A DNA stretch of 64,000 nt from Salinibacterium sp. (GCA_019638845.1 JAHBSZ010000002.1:186001-250000); one strand, 5' to 3'. Positions 33,223 to 43,140 are shown, counted from the stretch's first letter. Numbers and translations are program-made. Notes: generated by a model not told the origin, from the sequence alone.

Positions 33223-34038
33223 CTACTGCTCGTGCACGTCGCCTTCGCGCAGGTCAGCCAAGAGCGCGATTACTCGGGCGACTTGGGACGGGCCGGGCAC
33301 GCGGAAGTTGGCGAGCGTGGGCCCCTCGCCACTCTTGAGCCCGACATCGTCGGGATTGAGGGCCGCGAAGGCGTCTTCGTCGGTCACGTCGTCGCCCGCG
33401 TAGAACACGGCGTCAGCGTTGGTATAGCGGCGAAGGTGCTCGACGGCCTCGCCCTTGGTGGTCGATCGCACGGAGAACTCAAGCACGTTCTTGCCCTCGC
33501 GAATCGTGAGCCCCTCCACCTCTGCGGCAGCTTCGCTCCGAGCGACGAGATGTGCCACCCTGCTGTTCCGCTCGGTAGCAAGCCGGGTGTGTAGCGCGAA
33601 TCCGGCGGGTTTGGGCTCGAGCCACACTTGATCGACAGCGTCTACGACCTCACCCAGCACGGTGTTGAGCATGTCGACCCGCTCGAGCTCGGCGGTGTCG
33701 AGGCCCACACTGTCTTCCGGGGAGTCGAGGCGGATCTCAATTCCGTGCGAACCGACGAGCAAGGCGGTTTCGGGCAGGTCACTGACCGCTTCGAGGCTGC
33801 GCAGCGCTCTACCGGAGACGAGCGCAACGCGGGTATTGGGCATCCCGAGCAGTCGCAGCACTGCCGCGCGAGACTCGGGAAGTGCGCGGGCCATTTCGGG
33901 GTCGTCAACCTCGGGCGCGAGGGTGCCATCGAAATCGAGGGCCACGAGCAGACGCTTGACATGGGCCAGTTCGCGTAGCGCTCCGATCAGAGGTTCGGGC
34001 AGCTTGGACCAGGGCGGAGCGGTATCGACGTCAACCAT
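33223..34038 (-). CDS. otsB: trehalose-6-phosphate phosphatase
   Basis: HAD-fold phosphatase that makes trehalose from its 6-phosphate. The 271-residue protein has the nucleophile motif LDFDGTLAPE with Asp35 and Asp37, VALVSGRALRSLE as motif II, and YAGDDVTDEDAF as the metal-binding motif IV. ATG 34038 lies one base after the otsA stop. The frame extends upstream inside otsA but that part is not related to phosphatases. Confidence 0.93.
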   Translation of the reverse strand: MVDVDTAPPWSKLPEPLIGALRELAHVKRLLVALDFDGTLAPEVDDPEMARALPESRAAVLRLLGMPNTRVALVSGRALRSLEAVSDLPETALLVGSHGIEIRLDSPEDSVGLDTAELERVDMLNTVLGEVVDAVDQVWLEPKPAGFALHTRLATERNSRVAHLVARSEAAAEVEGLTIREGKNVLEFSVRSTTKGEAVEHLRRYTNADAVFYAGDDVTDEDAFAALNPDDVGLKSGEGPTLANFRVPGPSQVARVIALLADLREGDVHEQ

Positions 34039-34039
34039 G

Positions 34040-35536
34040 TCAGGTGGTCCACCGACGGTCGACGGTCCACTCGAGCTCGTCCGGGAGTTCCATGGGTTCG
34101 TTTCTGTCGTATCGACCCTTGCGGGCCAGCTCGAGGGTCTCGAGGAAGTTACTGGACCAGCGCTGAACGTCGTTCTCGAGCACGCGCTTGCGCATCGCTC
34201 GCATTCGCGCGGTGCGATCGCGCTGCGGCATCTCGACTGCCTGCACGATCGCATCCTTCAGGCCTTCGATGTCATGCGGGTTGACCAACAACGCACGCTT
34301 GAGCTCGTCTGACGCCCCCGTGAACTCGCTCAACACGAGCACCCCGTCGTCGTCGAATCGGCTGGCGACGTACTCTTTGGCGACGAGGTTCATCCCGTCT
34401 CGCAGCGCGGTGACGAGAAGCACATCGGCAGCGAGATAGAGGGCGACCATCTCATCCCTCGGATACCCGTGGTGGTGGTAGCTCACCGCCTGGTGGCTCA
34501 TCGTGCCGAAGTCGCCATTGATGCGGCCCACCGTCAATTCGATCTCGTCCCGTAGCTGCATGTATGCGGCAACGCGCTCGCGGCTAGGACTCGCGACCTG
34601 CACGAGCGTGACGTCCTCGACGCTAAGTCTGCCCTCCGCCAATAACTCACCGAATGCCTTGAGTCGGTGACCAATGCCCTTCGTGTAATCCAAGCGGTCA
34701 ACGCCGAGCATGACGGTCTTCGGACTGCCGAGACCCTCACGGATCTCCTTCGCGCGCTCCTGAATTCGGGGCTCGCGCGCCAGTTCCTCGAAACTCTTCG
34801 TGTCGATCGAAATCGGAAACGACCGTGCGATCACGCGTCGCGAACGCTGATGGGCAGCCGCGACCTCGATCGACGTGTGCTTGGTGGCGTGGTTCGTCAA
34901 CCGCCGCACCGCACGAGAGAAGTTGCCGGCGTCGGCGATGCGCTGGAACCCGATGACGTCCGCCCCGAGGAGTCCGTCAAGAATCTGGGACCGCCACGGA
35001 AGTTGGGAGTAGATCTCATAGGGCGGGAACGGGATGTGGTTGAAGAATCCGATGGTGAGGTCGGGCCTCGAGTCGCGCAGCATCTGCGGGACGAGTTGGA
35101 GCTGATAGTCCTGCACCCAGACGACCGCATTCTGCGCGGCAACCGCTGCCGTTGCATCCGCGAACCGCTGGTTCACCAATACGTAGTTCTCCCACCACTC
35201 GCGGTGGTAGCTCGGCGGCGCGATGACATCGTGGTAGAGCGGCCACAGGGTGTCGTTGCTGAATCCCTCGTAATAGTTCTGAATGTCGTAATCGCTGAGC
35301 ACGACCGGCACGATGTGGATTCCATCGTTCTCGAAGGGCTCGATAACAACGTCGGCTTGCCCGGCCCAGCCAACCCACGCACCATCGGCTTCACGCATGA
35401 CAGGCTCGAGGGCCGTCACCAATCCCCCAGGAGAACGGGTCCAGCTCTCGTCGCCGTCCGGCCCGATCACGCGGTCAACGGGCAGACGATTGGACACGAC
35501 GACGAAGTCGTAGTCGGCATGCGTCGGGGAGGCCAT
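34040..35536 (-). CDS. otsA: alpha,alpha-trehalose-phosphate synthase (UDP-forming)
   Basis: GT20 enzyme joining UDP-glucose (or GDP-glucose) and glucose-6-phosphate. The 498-residue protein has VVSNRLPV at the N-terminus, VWVQDYQLQLVPQMLR, GVDRLDYTKGIGHRLKAF for the phosphate site and LRDGMNLVAKEY for the sugar nucleotide. It is followed at once by otsB, so the two-step pathway is one transcript. Trehalose serves in osmotic and desiccation protection and in the envelope of actinobacteria. Confidence 0.95.
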   Translation of the reverse strand: MASPTHADYDFVVVSNRLPVDRVIGPDGDESWTRSPGGLVTALEPVMREADGAWVGWAGQADVVIEPFENDGIHIVPVVLSDYDIQNYYEGFSNDTLWPLYHDVIAPPSYHREWWENYVLVNQRFADATAAVAAQNAVVWVQDYQLQLVPQMLRDSRPDLTIGFFNHIPFPPYEIYSQLPWRSQILDGLLGADVIGFQRIADAGNFSRAVRRLTNHATKHTSIEVAAAHQRSRRVIARSFPISIDTKSFEELAREPRIQERAKEIREGLGSPKTVMLGVDRLDYTKGIGHRLKAFGELLAEGRLSVEDVTLVQVASPSRERVAAYMQLRDEIELTVGRINGDFGTMSHQAVSYHHHGYPRDEMVALYLAADVLLVTALRDGMNLVAKEYVASRFDDDGVLVLSEFTGASDELKRALLVNPHDIEGLKDAIVQAVEMPQRDRTARMRAMRKRVLENDVQRWSSNFLETLELARKGRYDRNEPMELPDELEWTVDRRWTT

Positions 35537-35632
35537 TGCCTCTCAAACCTACCAGCGACGCGCAGGATCACTTCACCCGGCGTTCACCTCGAAGGGACCA
35601 ACGGTACAACTCGACGCGACACCCTGAGGTCG

Positions 35633-36454
35633 ATGATTCGGATCGGCATGAGCACCTCGTGCGTCTTCCCGCTGTCAACGGAAGACGCCTTTCGGCTCGC
35701 CGAGCAGGCAGGGTTCGACGGAATCGAAGTCATGGTCACCCAAGACCCGACTACCCGAGATAGCGTCGGGCTCACCCGCCTTGCGCACCGGTTCCGCCTG
35801 CCGATCCTGTCGGTCCACGCTCCCGTTCTCACTCGCTCGCAGTTTGTCTGGAGCACTGATCCAGCTCACAAACTGGAACGATCGGCAGAACTGGCCGCTC
35901 GGCTCGGAGCGACAACGGTTGTGGTGCACCCGCCCTATCGGTGGCAAATGCGGTATGCGCGACGCTTCGTTGATCACGTTGCTGCGGTCTCAGCTCGGTA
36001 TGGGGTCGAGGTAGCTGTCGAGAACATGTTCCCGCTGACCGTGGGCCCGGTGACGCTTCGCGTCTTCTCCCCTGGGCCCGACCCGACCACGAGCGACGCG
36101 CCCGCGGCGGTCACACTCGACTTCTCCCACGCCGCACTCGCTGGTCGCGACTCTCTAGAAATGACGATGGCCGCCGGTGATCGTCTCCGCCACGTCCACC
36201 TGTGCGACGGCACGGGAAGCATGGCAGAGGGTCATCGCGATGAGCATCTCGTTCCGGGTCACGGAACGCAACCCGTCGCGGAGGTTCTGCAGTACCTCGG
36301 ACATCGCCGCTGGCAGGGATCCCTGATCGCCGAAGTCGCCACGGGTGCCGCCGCCACCGACTCGGAGCGTCTCGAGATGCTCGTCGAAACTGTCCAGTTT
36401 GCGCGTCGACAAATGTCAATCGGACGGTCGCGTCGACAGGGCGCCTCTGCATAA
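35633..36454 (+). CDS. sugar phosphate isomerase/epimerase-like TIM barrel
   Basis: A 273-residue protein of the xylose isomerase/AP endonuclease IV fold. Strands carry GFDGIEVMV, LSVHAPVL, VVHPPY, VAVENMFP (metal glutamate), VTLDFSHAAL (metal aspartate and histidine) and HVHLCDG, as expected for a two-metal barrel. Upstream GAGG is five bases before the ATG at 35633. It is divergent from the trehalose genes. Endonuclease IV activity is unlikely because the DNA-binding loops are short. Substrate unknown. Confidence 0.78.
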   Translation: MIRIGMSTSCVFPLSTEDAFRLAEQAGFDGIEVMVTQDPTTRDSVGLTRLAHRFRLPILSVHAPVLTRSQFVWSTDPAHKLERSAELAARLGATTVVVHPPYRWQMRYARRFVDHVAAVSARYGVEVAVENMFPLTVGPVTLRVFSPGPDPTTSDAPAAVTLDFSHAALAGRDSLEMTMAAGDRLRHVHLCDGTGSMAEGHRDEHLVPGHGTQPVAEVLQYLGHRRWQGSLIAEVATGAAATDSERLEMLVETVQFARRQMSIGRSRRQGASA

Positions 36455-36465
36455 CCGCGCGGGCA

Positions 36466-36471
36466 TATCCT
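36466..36471 (+). promoter_or_regulatory. -10 box of leaderless corA transcript
   Basis: TATCCT, then TGCCGC, then the corA ATG at 36478. No ribosome binding site is present. Confidence 0.5.
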
Positions 36472-36477
36472 TGCCGC

Positions 36478-37494
36478 ATGCCCATCGTCGACAACGCGAT
36501 CTACCGTGGCGGCGTGCGCGATGCGCACCCAGTGACCCTCGACCTCACGTTCGAGCAGCTCCGTTCCCACGGCGGCTTTGCGTGGATCGGAATGTACCGT
36601 CCCACGGAGGAGGAACTGCGCACGGTAGCCACCGAATTCGGCCTCCATCCACTCGCAGTCGAAGATGCGTTGCGTGGCCATCAGCGGCCAAAAATGGAGC
36701 GCTACGGCGAGGTGCTTTTCATCGTTCTCCGCTCGGCCCGCTACCTCGACGCACCAGAGGAAGTTGAATTCGGCGAGGTCCACCTCTTCATCGGACAAAA
36801 CTTTGCGATCACCATTCGCCACGCCGAGTCTCCAGACCTCGGTCGCGTGCGCAAGCGTCTGGAACAGTCGCCCGAGCTCCTCACTCTTGGGCCACCCGCT
36901 GTGCTCTATGCAGTATTCGACCAGGTGGTCGACGAGTTTCAGCCCGTCGTGCTCGGACTCGAGAACGATATCGACGAGATCGAGGGGCAGATCTTCGACG
37001 GCGACGCGAAGGTCTCCAAGCGCATCTACAAGCTAGCGAGCGAGGTGATGGCCTTTCAGCGCGCAACCCATCCACTCGTCGACATCTTGCGTGGTCTGGA
37101 TGAAAGCTATGAAGCGCAATCGGTCGACCTAGAACTCCGGCGGAATCTGCGCGATGTCCTAGATCACAGCCTCAAGGCAGTGGAGCGTGCGGATTCTTTC
37201 CGCGCACTACTCCAAAATGCCCTCACTGTGCAGTCGACGCTCGTCACCCACGTTCAGAACGAGGAGATGCGCACCCTCTCGGCAGTGAGCATCGAACAGG
37301 GCGATCAGGTGAAGAAGATCTCCGGATGGGCCGCAATCCTGTTCGCCCCCACCCTTATCGCCGCGATCTATGGGATGAACTTCCGATTCATGCCCGAGCT
37401 GAGCTGGACCTTCGGCTACCCCTTCGCGATCGGACTGATGCTCATCTCGGCGATCGTGCTGTACATCGTGTTCAAGCGGCGCGACTGGCTCTAG
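36478..37494 (+). CDS. corA: magnesium/cobalt transport protein
   Basis: A 338-residue divalent cation channel. A long soluble N-terminal funnel domain is followed by two C-terminal helices. The pore signature GMN is at 299-301 at the end of the first helix (AAIYGMNFRFMPEL), and the protein ends in the basic KRRDWL typical of the family. Expressed from a likely leaderless promoter. Confidence 0.93.
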   Translation: MPIVDNAIYRGGVRDAHPVTLDLTFEQLRSHGGFAWIGMYRPTEEELRTVATEFGLHPLAVEDALRGHQRPKMERYGEVLFIVLRSARYLDAPEEVEFGEVHLFIGQNFAITIRHAESPDLGRVRKRLEQSPELLTLGPPAVLYAVFDQVVDEFQPVVLGLENDIDEIEGQIFDGDAKVSKRIYKLASEVMAFQRATHPLVDILRGLDESYEAQSVDLELRRNLRDVLDHSLKAVERADSFRALLQNALTVQSTLVTHVQNEEMRTLSAVSIEQGDQVKKISGWAAILFAPTLIAAIYGMNFRFMPELSWTFGYPFAIGLMLISAIVLYIVFKRRDWL

Positions 37495-37559
37495 CTGCGC
37501 TGGCCACGTACCGGCGTGTTGTCGACACCGGTAGTGACCCTTCCTCCACACTGGGGACT

Positions 37560-37955
37560 ATGTCTGAGCGCCACACCACCAGCACCGAGGCGGAGCAGCA
37601 GCTCGTCTTCGATCTCATGCGTGAGCGCCTCTTTGAGATGTTTGGTCCGGGTGGAAGCTTCCGTATCACCCTCGGGCGCGCAACCGCTGACGACGCCGTG
37701 TTCGTCTCCACTGTGAGCGACACGATCGCACACCACGTCGCCACCGCATTCAACCCTGAGCGCGAAGCAGGCGGTCGCCGTGTAGCCGCAGCCCGCACGA
37801 TCGCCGAGCACGATGAACTGTGGCAGCAGATCGAAGGCGAATTGCTCGTGCGCCGCACCGGCCCAGACTCGGTCGATGCCGATGTCACGCGCGAGGTTGC
37901 CGCCGCGCGCGACGGAGGTTCGCTCGCCGAGCGGCTCGGCAGCAAGGCCGCCTAA
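37560..37955 (+). CDS. hypothetical protein
   Basis: A 131-residue soluble protein, rich in alanine, glutamate and arginine, with no recognised motif. The ATG at 37560 is chosen because the sequence before it translates to an arginine/histidine-rich shadow of corA. It lies 65 bases after corA on the same strand and ends just before the convergent YhgE/Pip gene. Codon bias supports coding. Confidence 0.6.
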   Translation: MSERHTTSTEAEQQLVFDLMRERLFEMFGPGGSFRITLGRATADDAVFVSTVSDTIAHHVATAFNPEREAGGRRVAAARTIAEHDELWQQIEGELLVRRTGPDSVDADVTREVAAARDGGSLAERLGSKAA

Positions 37956-37978
37956 TCCGCTCCGCGATCCACTAGCCG

Positions 37979-39667
37979 TTAGGCGATCCGCGGGGCTAGG
38001 CCGAGCGCTCCTGCACGTCGAGTTCGCCGGATGGCGACGAGCGCGAGCAGCGCGCTACCCACCCCAAAGGCAAGAAGCGTGAGCGCAGAGACCACCACCG
38101 CGCCGGGATCACCTCCGGAGAGGATGCCCTGCATACCGTCGACCGCATAGGTCAGCGGCAGGAACGGGCTCGCGAGCTGGAACGGGGTCGACAGCAGTTG
38201 GATCGGGTAGATCCCACCGGTCGACGTCACCTGCACCGCGAGCAGGAAGAGCGACACCACGAGACCGGCACGACCGAGACCGATCGTGAGCAGGTAGTGG
38301 AACGCGGTGAACGCGAGAGCGATCAGCAGCGAGAATCCGAGAGTCGCCGGCAACAGATTCCATCCCACGCCGAGCGCACCGTGCAGCAGAGCGGTGAGCA
38401 GAAGCGCCTGGCCTCCGGTCACGAGACTGGCACGAGCGAGCGCGGATGCCACGAGCCGACCGTTGCGCGCCGTCGAGGTCAGGGCACGACGGGTGATCGG
38501 ACGCAGCACAAGGAACACCGCGAGCGCACCGACCCACAGACCCAACGGAACGAAGAACGTCGCGACGATCTGCCCGACCTGAGAAACAGGGTTGTCCGTT
38601 GAGACCGAGAGAGTGACAGGGTCGGCCGCGATCTCCGCCGCCGCTGCCGCATTGGTATCCGTCGCGGGAATCTGGTCAGCACCCGACTGAAGCCCCGTGG
38701 CAAGGCCGGTCGCGCCCGACGCGAGCCCGGTGGCACCGTCGACCAAGGAAGGCCCAGTCTGAGCAAGCTGGTACGCGCCGTCGGCGCTCTGTGAGATGCC
38801 TGTCTGCACCCCTGAGATTCCGCTCGCTGCCTGCGAGCTCAAGGTCGATCCCCCAGCAGCGGTCTGTGCGAGGTTGGCAATGGCACCCTCGAGTTGCGCT
38901 TTGACCGTCGGGTCGGTGACGCTCGTCAGATCGAGCGACGACAGATAGGCGGAGAGCTGCGAGACCCCGCCCGTGTACGTCGCAATGCCCGACGTGAGCT
39001 GGCTGAGTCCCGCGGCACCGTCGTCGAGTTGTGCGAGCCCGTAGGAAAGTGACCCCACCCCGTCGGTGTACTGCGTCAACCCTGACGAGAGCTGGGTCGC
39101 GCCGGACGAGAGCTGCGCTGCGCCATCGGCAGCGGACCCGAGGGAGGCACCGAGCTCGCCGAGGCTCGAGTAGATGCCTCCGATGTACTGCGCCGTGATC
39201 GCATTGCCGAACGTATCGGCCATGGTCTGCCCGACGACCTGGGCGACGGAACCGGTCAGGTAGCTGTGCGCGTCATCGGTACGGATCGAGATGTCCGCCT
39301 TTTGGGGCTTGTCGCTGGAGAGCGACAGAATAGAGGTCGAGAAGTTCGAGGGAACGGTCAGAACGGCATAGACGTCACCGGCCTTGAGGGCCGCCGCGGC
39401 ATCCGTGGCGTTGGTGATTGTCCAGTCGAACCCGGTGGAGCCCGTCAGCTCGGTGACCAGTTGGCGGCCCGCGAAGACGTTCTGCTCTGTGCCGTCTGGG
39501 GACGTCACGGTCTGCAGGGTGTCTTCGTTCACTATCGCGACAGGAATCGAGTCGAGTGCCTTGTCGCCTTGGCCGACAGCCCCGACAAAGAGACCCGCGA
39601 AGGCGAGGGGCACGAGTACGACGGCCGCGAGGCCGCCCCACCGCAACCAGGTGGTGCGCTTGCTCAT
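37979..39667 (-). CDS. YhgE/Pip-domain membrane protein
   Basis: A 562-residue protein in the pattern of YhgE/Pip proteins: an N-terminal helix (WGGLAAVVLVPLAFAGLFVG), a long extracytoplasmic domain with repeated SSGATQLSSGLTQYTDGVG-like heptads, and five or six C-terminal helices. The phage-infection-protein and EsaA-like relatives act at the envelope, in the latter case with type VII secretion. Its ATG overlaps the stop of the MMPL gene by four bases, so the two proteins are probably made together and may form one complex. Confidence 0.85.
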   Translation of the reverse strand: MSKRTTWLRWGGLAAVVLVPLAFAGLFVGAVGQGDKALDSIPVAIVNEDTLQTVTSPDGTEQNVFAGRQLVTELTGSTGFDWTITNATDAAAALKAGDVYAVLTVPSNFSTSILSLSSDKPQKADISIRTDDAHSYLTGSVAQVVGQTMADTFGNAITAQYIGGIYSSLGELGASLGSAADGAAQLSSGATQLSSGLTQYTDGVGSLSYGLAQLDDGAAGLSQLTSGIATYTGGVSQLSAYLSSLDLTSVTDPTVKAQLEGAIANLAQTAAGGSTLSSQAASGISGVQTGISQSADGAYQLAQTGPSLVDGATGLASGATGLATGLQSGADQIPATDTNAAAAAEIAADPVTLSVSTDNPVSQVGQIVATFFVPLGLWVGALAVFLVLRPITRRALTSTARNGRLVASALARASLVTGGQALLLTALLHGALGVGWNLLPATLGFSLLIALAFTAFHYLLTIGLGRAGLVVSLFLLAVQVTSTGGIYPIQLLSTPFQLASPFLPLTYAVDGMQGILSGGDPGAVVVSALTLLAFGVGSALLALVAIRRTRRAGALGLAPRIA

Positions 39668-42549
39668 CGGACGAGTCCTTTCGGAGAGAGGGAGTAGAGG
39701 TCGACGGCGACCACCGCCCGGTCCGCGACAGTGTCGTCATGTGCGGGAATCGGTGTGCCGATCACGAGGGTCGTGGTTGCTGGCGCGAGTTTGGCAATGG
39801 CGGCGAGGAATGTCGCCTGTTCCTCGTCACTCGCGAAGGCGTCGAGCTGGTCGAGCATGACGATGGGCGTGCGCTCGGCGAGTGCCACCGTTGCAAGTGC
39901 TACCGCGCGTTCAAGCTGCGGAAGCTCGACGAGGGTGCTCGACGGCGTCACCCGCATTCTGCCGTCACCCAACACGGCGTTCACCCGATCCAGCCAGCGC
40001 CGCGCACTGCGCGCGGTGGTGAAGAAGCGGTACCAAGGTTGGGTCATCTCGATGCGCTCGCTGAGCAATTCGCCGATCGTGACGCTCGTCTCGGTGCGCT
40101 GCGCTCCGCCGACATCCGCGAGGGCAACCAACGCCCGCACGTCCGAGGCCTCAGAAGGCACCGGATGCCCGGCAATCTGCGCCCGCCCCGAGACCGGATC
40201 CAGCCGTCCGGAGAGCGTGGCCGCCACGAGACGGCGGTCGACGGGGTCGCCGCTCGCTATCACGACGGAGCCACGCGCCACGCTGATCGACAGTGGGCCA
40301 ACAGCATGGTCGCGCGATCCCGCAACGAGGTATTCAGTGCTCAGTGCGATGTCGCCCTCAGCCTTCGCCCACTCGACCGCGTGGCGGTGCTCACGCAACT
40401 GCTCCCCCTCGATGTCGACGTTGGGCAACACGCGAGCGAGCCACTTCGGCATCCACCACGCGGCCTTGCCGAACAGGGTCATGAGCGCGGGAACCAGAGT
40501 CATCCGCACCAAGAAGGCATCGAAGGCGATACCGACCGCGAGCCCCAGGGCGATCGGCTTGATCATGCCGCTGCCCTCCGGAACGAAGGCGAAGAACACG
40601 AAGAACATGATGAGCGCCGCCGCCGTGACCACCCGGGCGCCGTTGGCGAAACCGTGCGACACCGAGTACCGCGCATCCCCGGTCTTGACGAACTCTTCGC
40701 GCATGCCGGAAACGAGGAACACCTCGTAGTCCATGGCGAGGCCGAACAACACGGCCATGAGGATGATCGGCATGAAGCTCAGGATCGGTCCGGGATTTTC
40801 GACGCCCAACAGGCTGCCGAGCCATCCCCACTGGAAGATGGCGACAACCACACCGAACGACGCGACGATGGAAAGCAGGAACCCCAGCGCCGCCTTGATC
40901 GGAACGAGAATCGAGCGGAACACTGCAGTGAGCAGCACGATCGACAGCCCGAGCACGATGAGGCCAAACGGGATCAGCGCGTTTGTGAGACGGTTCGAGA
41001 TGTCGATGCCGACCGCGGTGGTGCCGGTCACGGAGATCGGGGTGTCGTACTTCTTCGCGATCGACGGTGCAAGGTCACGGATGGCCTGCACGAGCTCTTT
41101 TGTCTGCACCGAGTCGGGTGCACTCTTCGGCGTGACTTGGATGATCGCGGTGTCGAGCCCGGCATCGGGGAACCCTTGGGACACGTAGGCAACATCGTCG
41201 AGACCGCGGAGTTGGGTCGCGATTGCGGCGAGGTCTTCTTGAATCGCAATGGTCTGGGTGATGTCGATGGCCACGACGAGTGGCCCGTTGTAGCCGGGGC
41301 CAAAACCTTCCGTGACGAGGTCATACGCCTCGCGCTGAGTGGAACCCTGAGGCTGCGACCCACCATCGGGCAGGTTGAGATCGAGGCTTAGCGCTGGAAT
41401 CGCGAGGGTTCCCAGAATGGCAACCACACCGAGGCTCGCGAGCACCGGGCGTTTCATGACGCCCTTCACCCAACGGATGCCCATCGACTTCTGCTCACCC
41501 TTCTCGGCGGCGACGGCACGCTTCCACGCCCGAGAACCCTCCTTCGGCACGAGCCTGCCCTTGGCGAGGCCGAGCAACGCCGGTAGCAGGGTCGTCGCGA
41601 CACCGATCGCGATCAACACGGCAACGGCGGCTCCCACCCCCATGACGCTCAGGAATGGAATACCGACGACCAGGAGTCCGAGCAACGCGATGATGACGGT
41701 AAGCCCCGCGAACACCACAGCACTACCTGCAGTGCCCACAGCCATGGCCGCGGACTCTTGGGGATCTTCTCCGCGCGCGAGTTGCGATCGATGTCTCGAC
41801 AGGATGAACAGGGCATAGTCGATGCCGACTGCGAGTCCGATCATGAGCGCGAGCAGCGGCGCCGAACTCGACACCGTGGTGAACGCGGAGAGCGCCGTGA
41901 TGGCACCCATCACGATGCCGACGCCCAGGAGTGCGCTCAGAAGCGGCATCCCGGCCGCAAGCAACGATCCGAAGGTGATGACGAGCACCACGCCCGCGAA
42001 GACAACGCCAAAGACTTCGGTGATCGTGATGGCAACTGTGGTGTCCTGGAACACTTGCCCGCCAAACTCGACGCGAAGACCAGCTTTCTCGCCGATGGCG
42101 GCGGTGGCTTTGAGATCCGCGACGGTCTGGTCTGTGACATCCGCAGAAGGACCATCAAATTGCACCCGGATGATCGCCATGGTCGTGTCGGCGCTCACTG
42201 CGTTGCCCGCGTACTCGTCGAACGGACCCACCACCGAGTCGACACCGGGCACGCCCTTGATGGCCGTGACGAGATCGGAAATCGCGGCCTTCTCGTCGTC
42301 AACGGATGCCCCACTCGGTGCTACCACGACGGCAGTCGCGCTTGCGCCCGCAACGGAAGGGAACACTGCCTCGAGCCGATCGAGCGCCGCCTGCGACTCC
42401 GTGCCCGGAATCGCGAACGACTCCTGGCTCTGACCACCGAGAGCGATGCCGCCGCCAAGAGTGGCCACGAGTAGGAGCAGCCACACTCCGATAACGCGCC
42501 AAGAGCGACGGTAGGAGAAGCGGCCAAGACGATAGAGCAGTGTTGCCAT
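39664..42549 (-). CDS. MMPL-family transporter with C-terminal degenerate ABC-ATPase-like domain
   Basis: A 961-residue protein. Residues about 1-705 are an RND/MMPL transporter: 12 helices in two halves, each after a large extracytoplasmic loop, with GIDYALFILSRHRSQL (about 240) and AMDYEVFLVSGMREEF (about 605) as the proton-relay motifs. Residues about 735-961 resemble an ABC ATPase (PLSISVARGSVVIASGD, SGRLDPVSGRAQIAGH, PIVMLDQLDAF as Walker B-like), but the Walker A GKS and the LSGGQ signature are lost. A regulatory or structural domain is inferred. It lies between a TetR regulator and YhgE/Pip. Confidence 0.88.
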   Translation of the reverse strand: MATLLYRLGRFSYRRSWRVIGVWLLLLVATLGGGIALGGQSQESFAIPGTESQAALDRLEAVFPSVAGASATAVVVAPSGASVDDEKAAISDLVTAIKGVPGVDSVVGPFDEYAGNAVSADTTMAIIRVQFDGPSADVTDQTVADLKATAAIGEKAGLRVEFGGQVFQDTTVAITITEVFGVVFAGVVLVITFGSLLAAGMPLLSALLGVGIVMGAITALSAFTTVSSSAPLLALMIGLAVGIDYALFILSRHRSQLARGEDPQESAAMAVGTAGSAVVFAGLTVIIALLGLLVVGIPFLSVMGVGAAVAVLIAIGVATTLLPALLGLAKGRLVPKEGSRAWKRAVAAEKGEQKSMGIRWVKGVMKRPVLASLGVVAILGTLAIPALSLDLNLPDGGSQPQGSTQREAYDLVTEGFGPGYNGPLVVAIDITQTIAIQEDLAAIATQLRGLDDVAYVSQGFPDAGLDTAIIQVTPKSAPDSVQTKELVQAIRDLAPSIAKKYDTPISVTGTTAVGIDISNRLTNALIPFGLIVLGLSIVLLTAVFRSILVPIKAALGFLLSIVASFGVVVAIFQWGWLGSLLGVENPGPILSFMPIILMAVLFGLAMDYEVFLVSGMREEFVKTGDARYSVSHGFANGARVVTAAALIMFFVFFAFVPEGSGMIKPIALGLAVGIAFDAFLVRMTLVPALMTLFGKAAWWMPKWLARVLPNVDIEGEQLREHRHAVEWAKAEGDIALSTEYLVAGSRDHAVGPLSISVARGSVVIASGDPVDRRLVAATLSGRLDPVSGRAQIAGHPVPSEASDVRALVALADVGGAQRTETSVTIGELLSERIEMTQPWYRFFTTARSARRWLDRVNAVLGDGRMRVTPSSTLVELPQLERAVALATVALAERTPIVMLDQLDAFASDEEQATFLAAIAKLAPATTTLVIGTPIPAHDDTVADRAVVAVDLYSLSPKGLVR

Positions 42550-42552
42550 TGT

Positions 42553-43125
42553 TTACCCCAGGGCGGTTGTGGCGGATACGGGTGCGAGCAGGTCGCTCAG
42601 GATGGTGATGAGAACGGCCCTGGTCTCATCGAGGGTTCCGGGCTCCTCAGGGAGCCCGAAGGTCTGGACGGTGCACAGCATGTAGGCCGCCCCGCCGAGA
42701 GCGATGCCGAATCGCATCTTCTCTTCGAGGGAATCCGAGTTCGCGGAGAAGAATCCCGCGAGCCTGCGCACGAGCGCGTTGGCGCGCTCGATGACCGGGA
42801 CGTCGACCAGCGACGGCCCTTGATTGATGAACATGTTGACTTCGAGGCGGTACTGCAGCAGGAAGTCGACGAAAGCCTCGAGAAACGCGGTGCGGTCGCC
42901 CTCGAGCAGGCCGGCACCCTCAAGGGGCGCGAGTACATCCTGCATGCGATCGATGGCAGGGCCGATAGCGGCCTCGAGCAGATGCTCCTTCGAGGCGAAG
43001 TGGTAGAGCACGCTCGACTTGGAGACTCCGGCGAGCTCGGCGATGCGCTGCAAGGAGGTCGCCCCGTACCCGGCCGCCGCGAATTCGGCGAGCGCGATGG
43101 TGCGGAGTTCTTCCTGAGTGGACAT
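42553..43125 (-). CDS. TetR-family regulator of the MMPL/YhgE operon
   Basis: A 190-residue repressor. The helix-turn-helix is at about 24-50 (TSLQRIAELAGVSKSSVLYHF), followed by ASKEHLLEAAI. It lies three bases upstream of the MMPL gene on the same strand and is the first gene of a three-gene operon. Two operator-like palindromes lie 16 to 48 bases upstream of its start, so autoregulation of the whole operon is likely. The inducer is unknown; lipophilic drugs or envelope lipids would fit the target genes. Confidence 0.9.
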   Translation of the reverse strand: MSTQEELRTIALAEFAAAGYGATSLQRIAELAGVSKSSVLYHFASKEHLLEAAIGPAIDRMQDVLAPLEGAGLLEGDRTAFLEAFVDFLLQYRLEVNMFINQGPSLVDVPVIERANALVRRLAGFFSANSDSLEEKMRFGIALGGAAYMLCTVQTFGLPEEPGTLDETRAVLITILSDLLAPVSATTALG

Positions 43126-43140
43126 GACTTCAACGGTAAT

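Noticed and set aside
39556-41391. Long 611-codon plus-strand frame opposite the MMPL gene
   Set aside because: It is antisense to a clear MMPL/YhgE pair, and its Arg/His/Glu-rich composition is the usual shadow of high-GC coding on the other strand.
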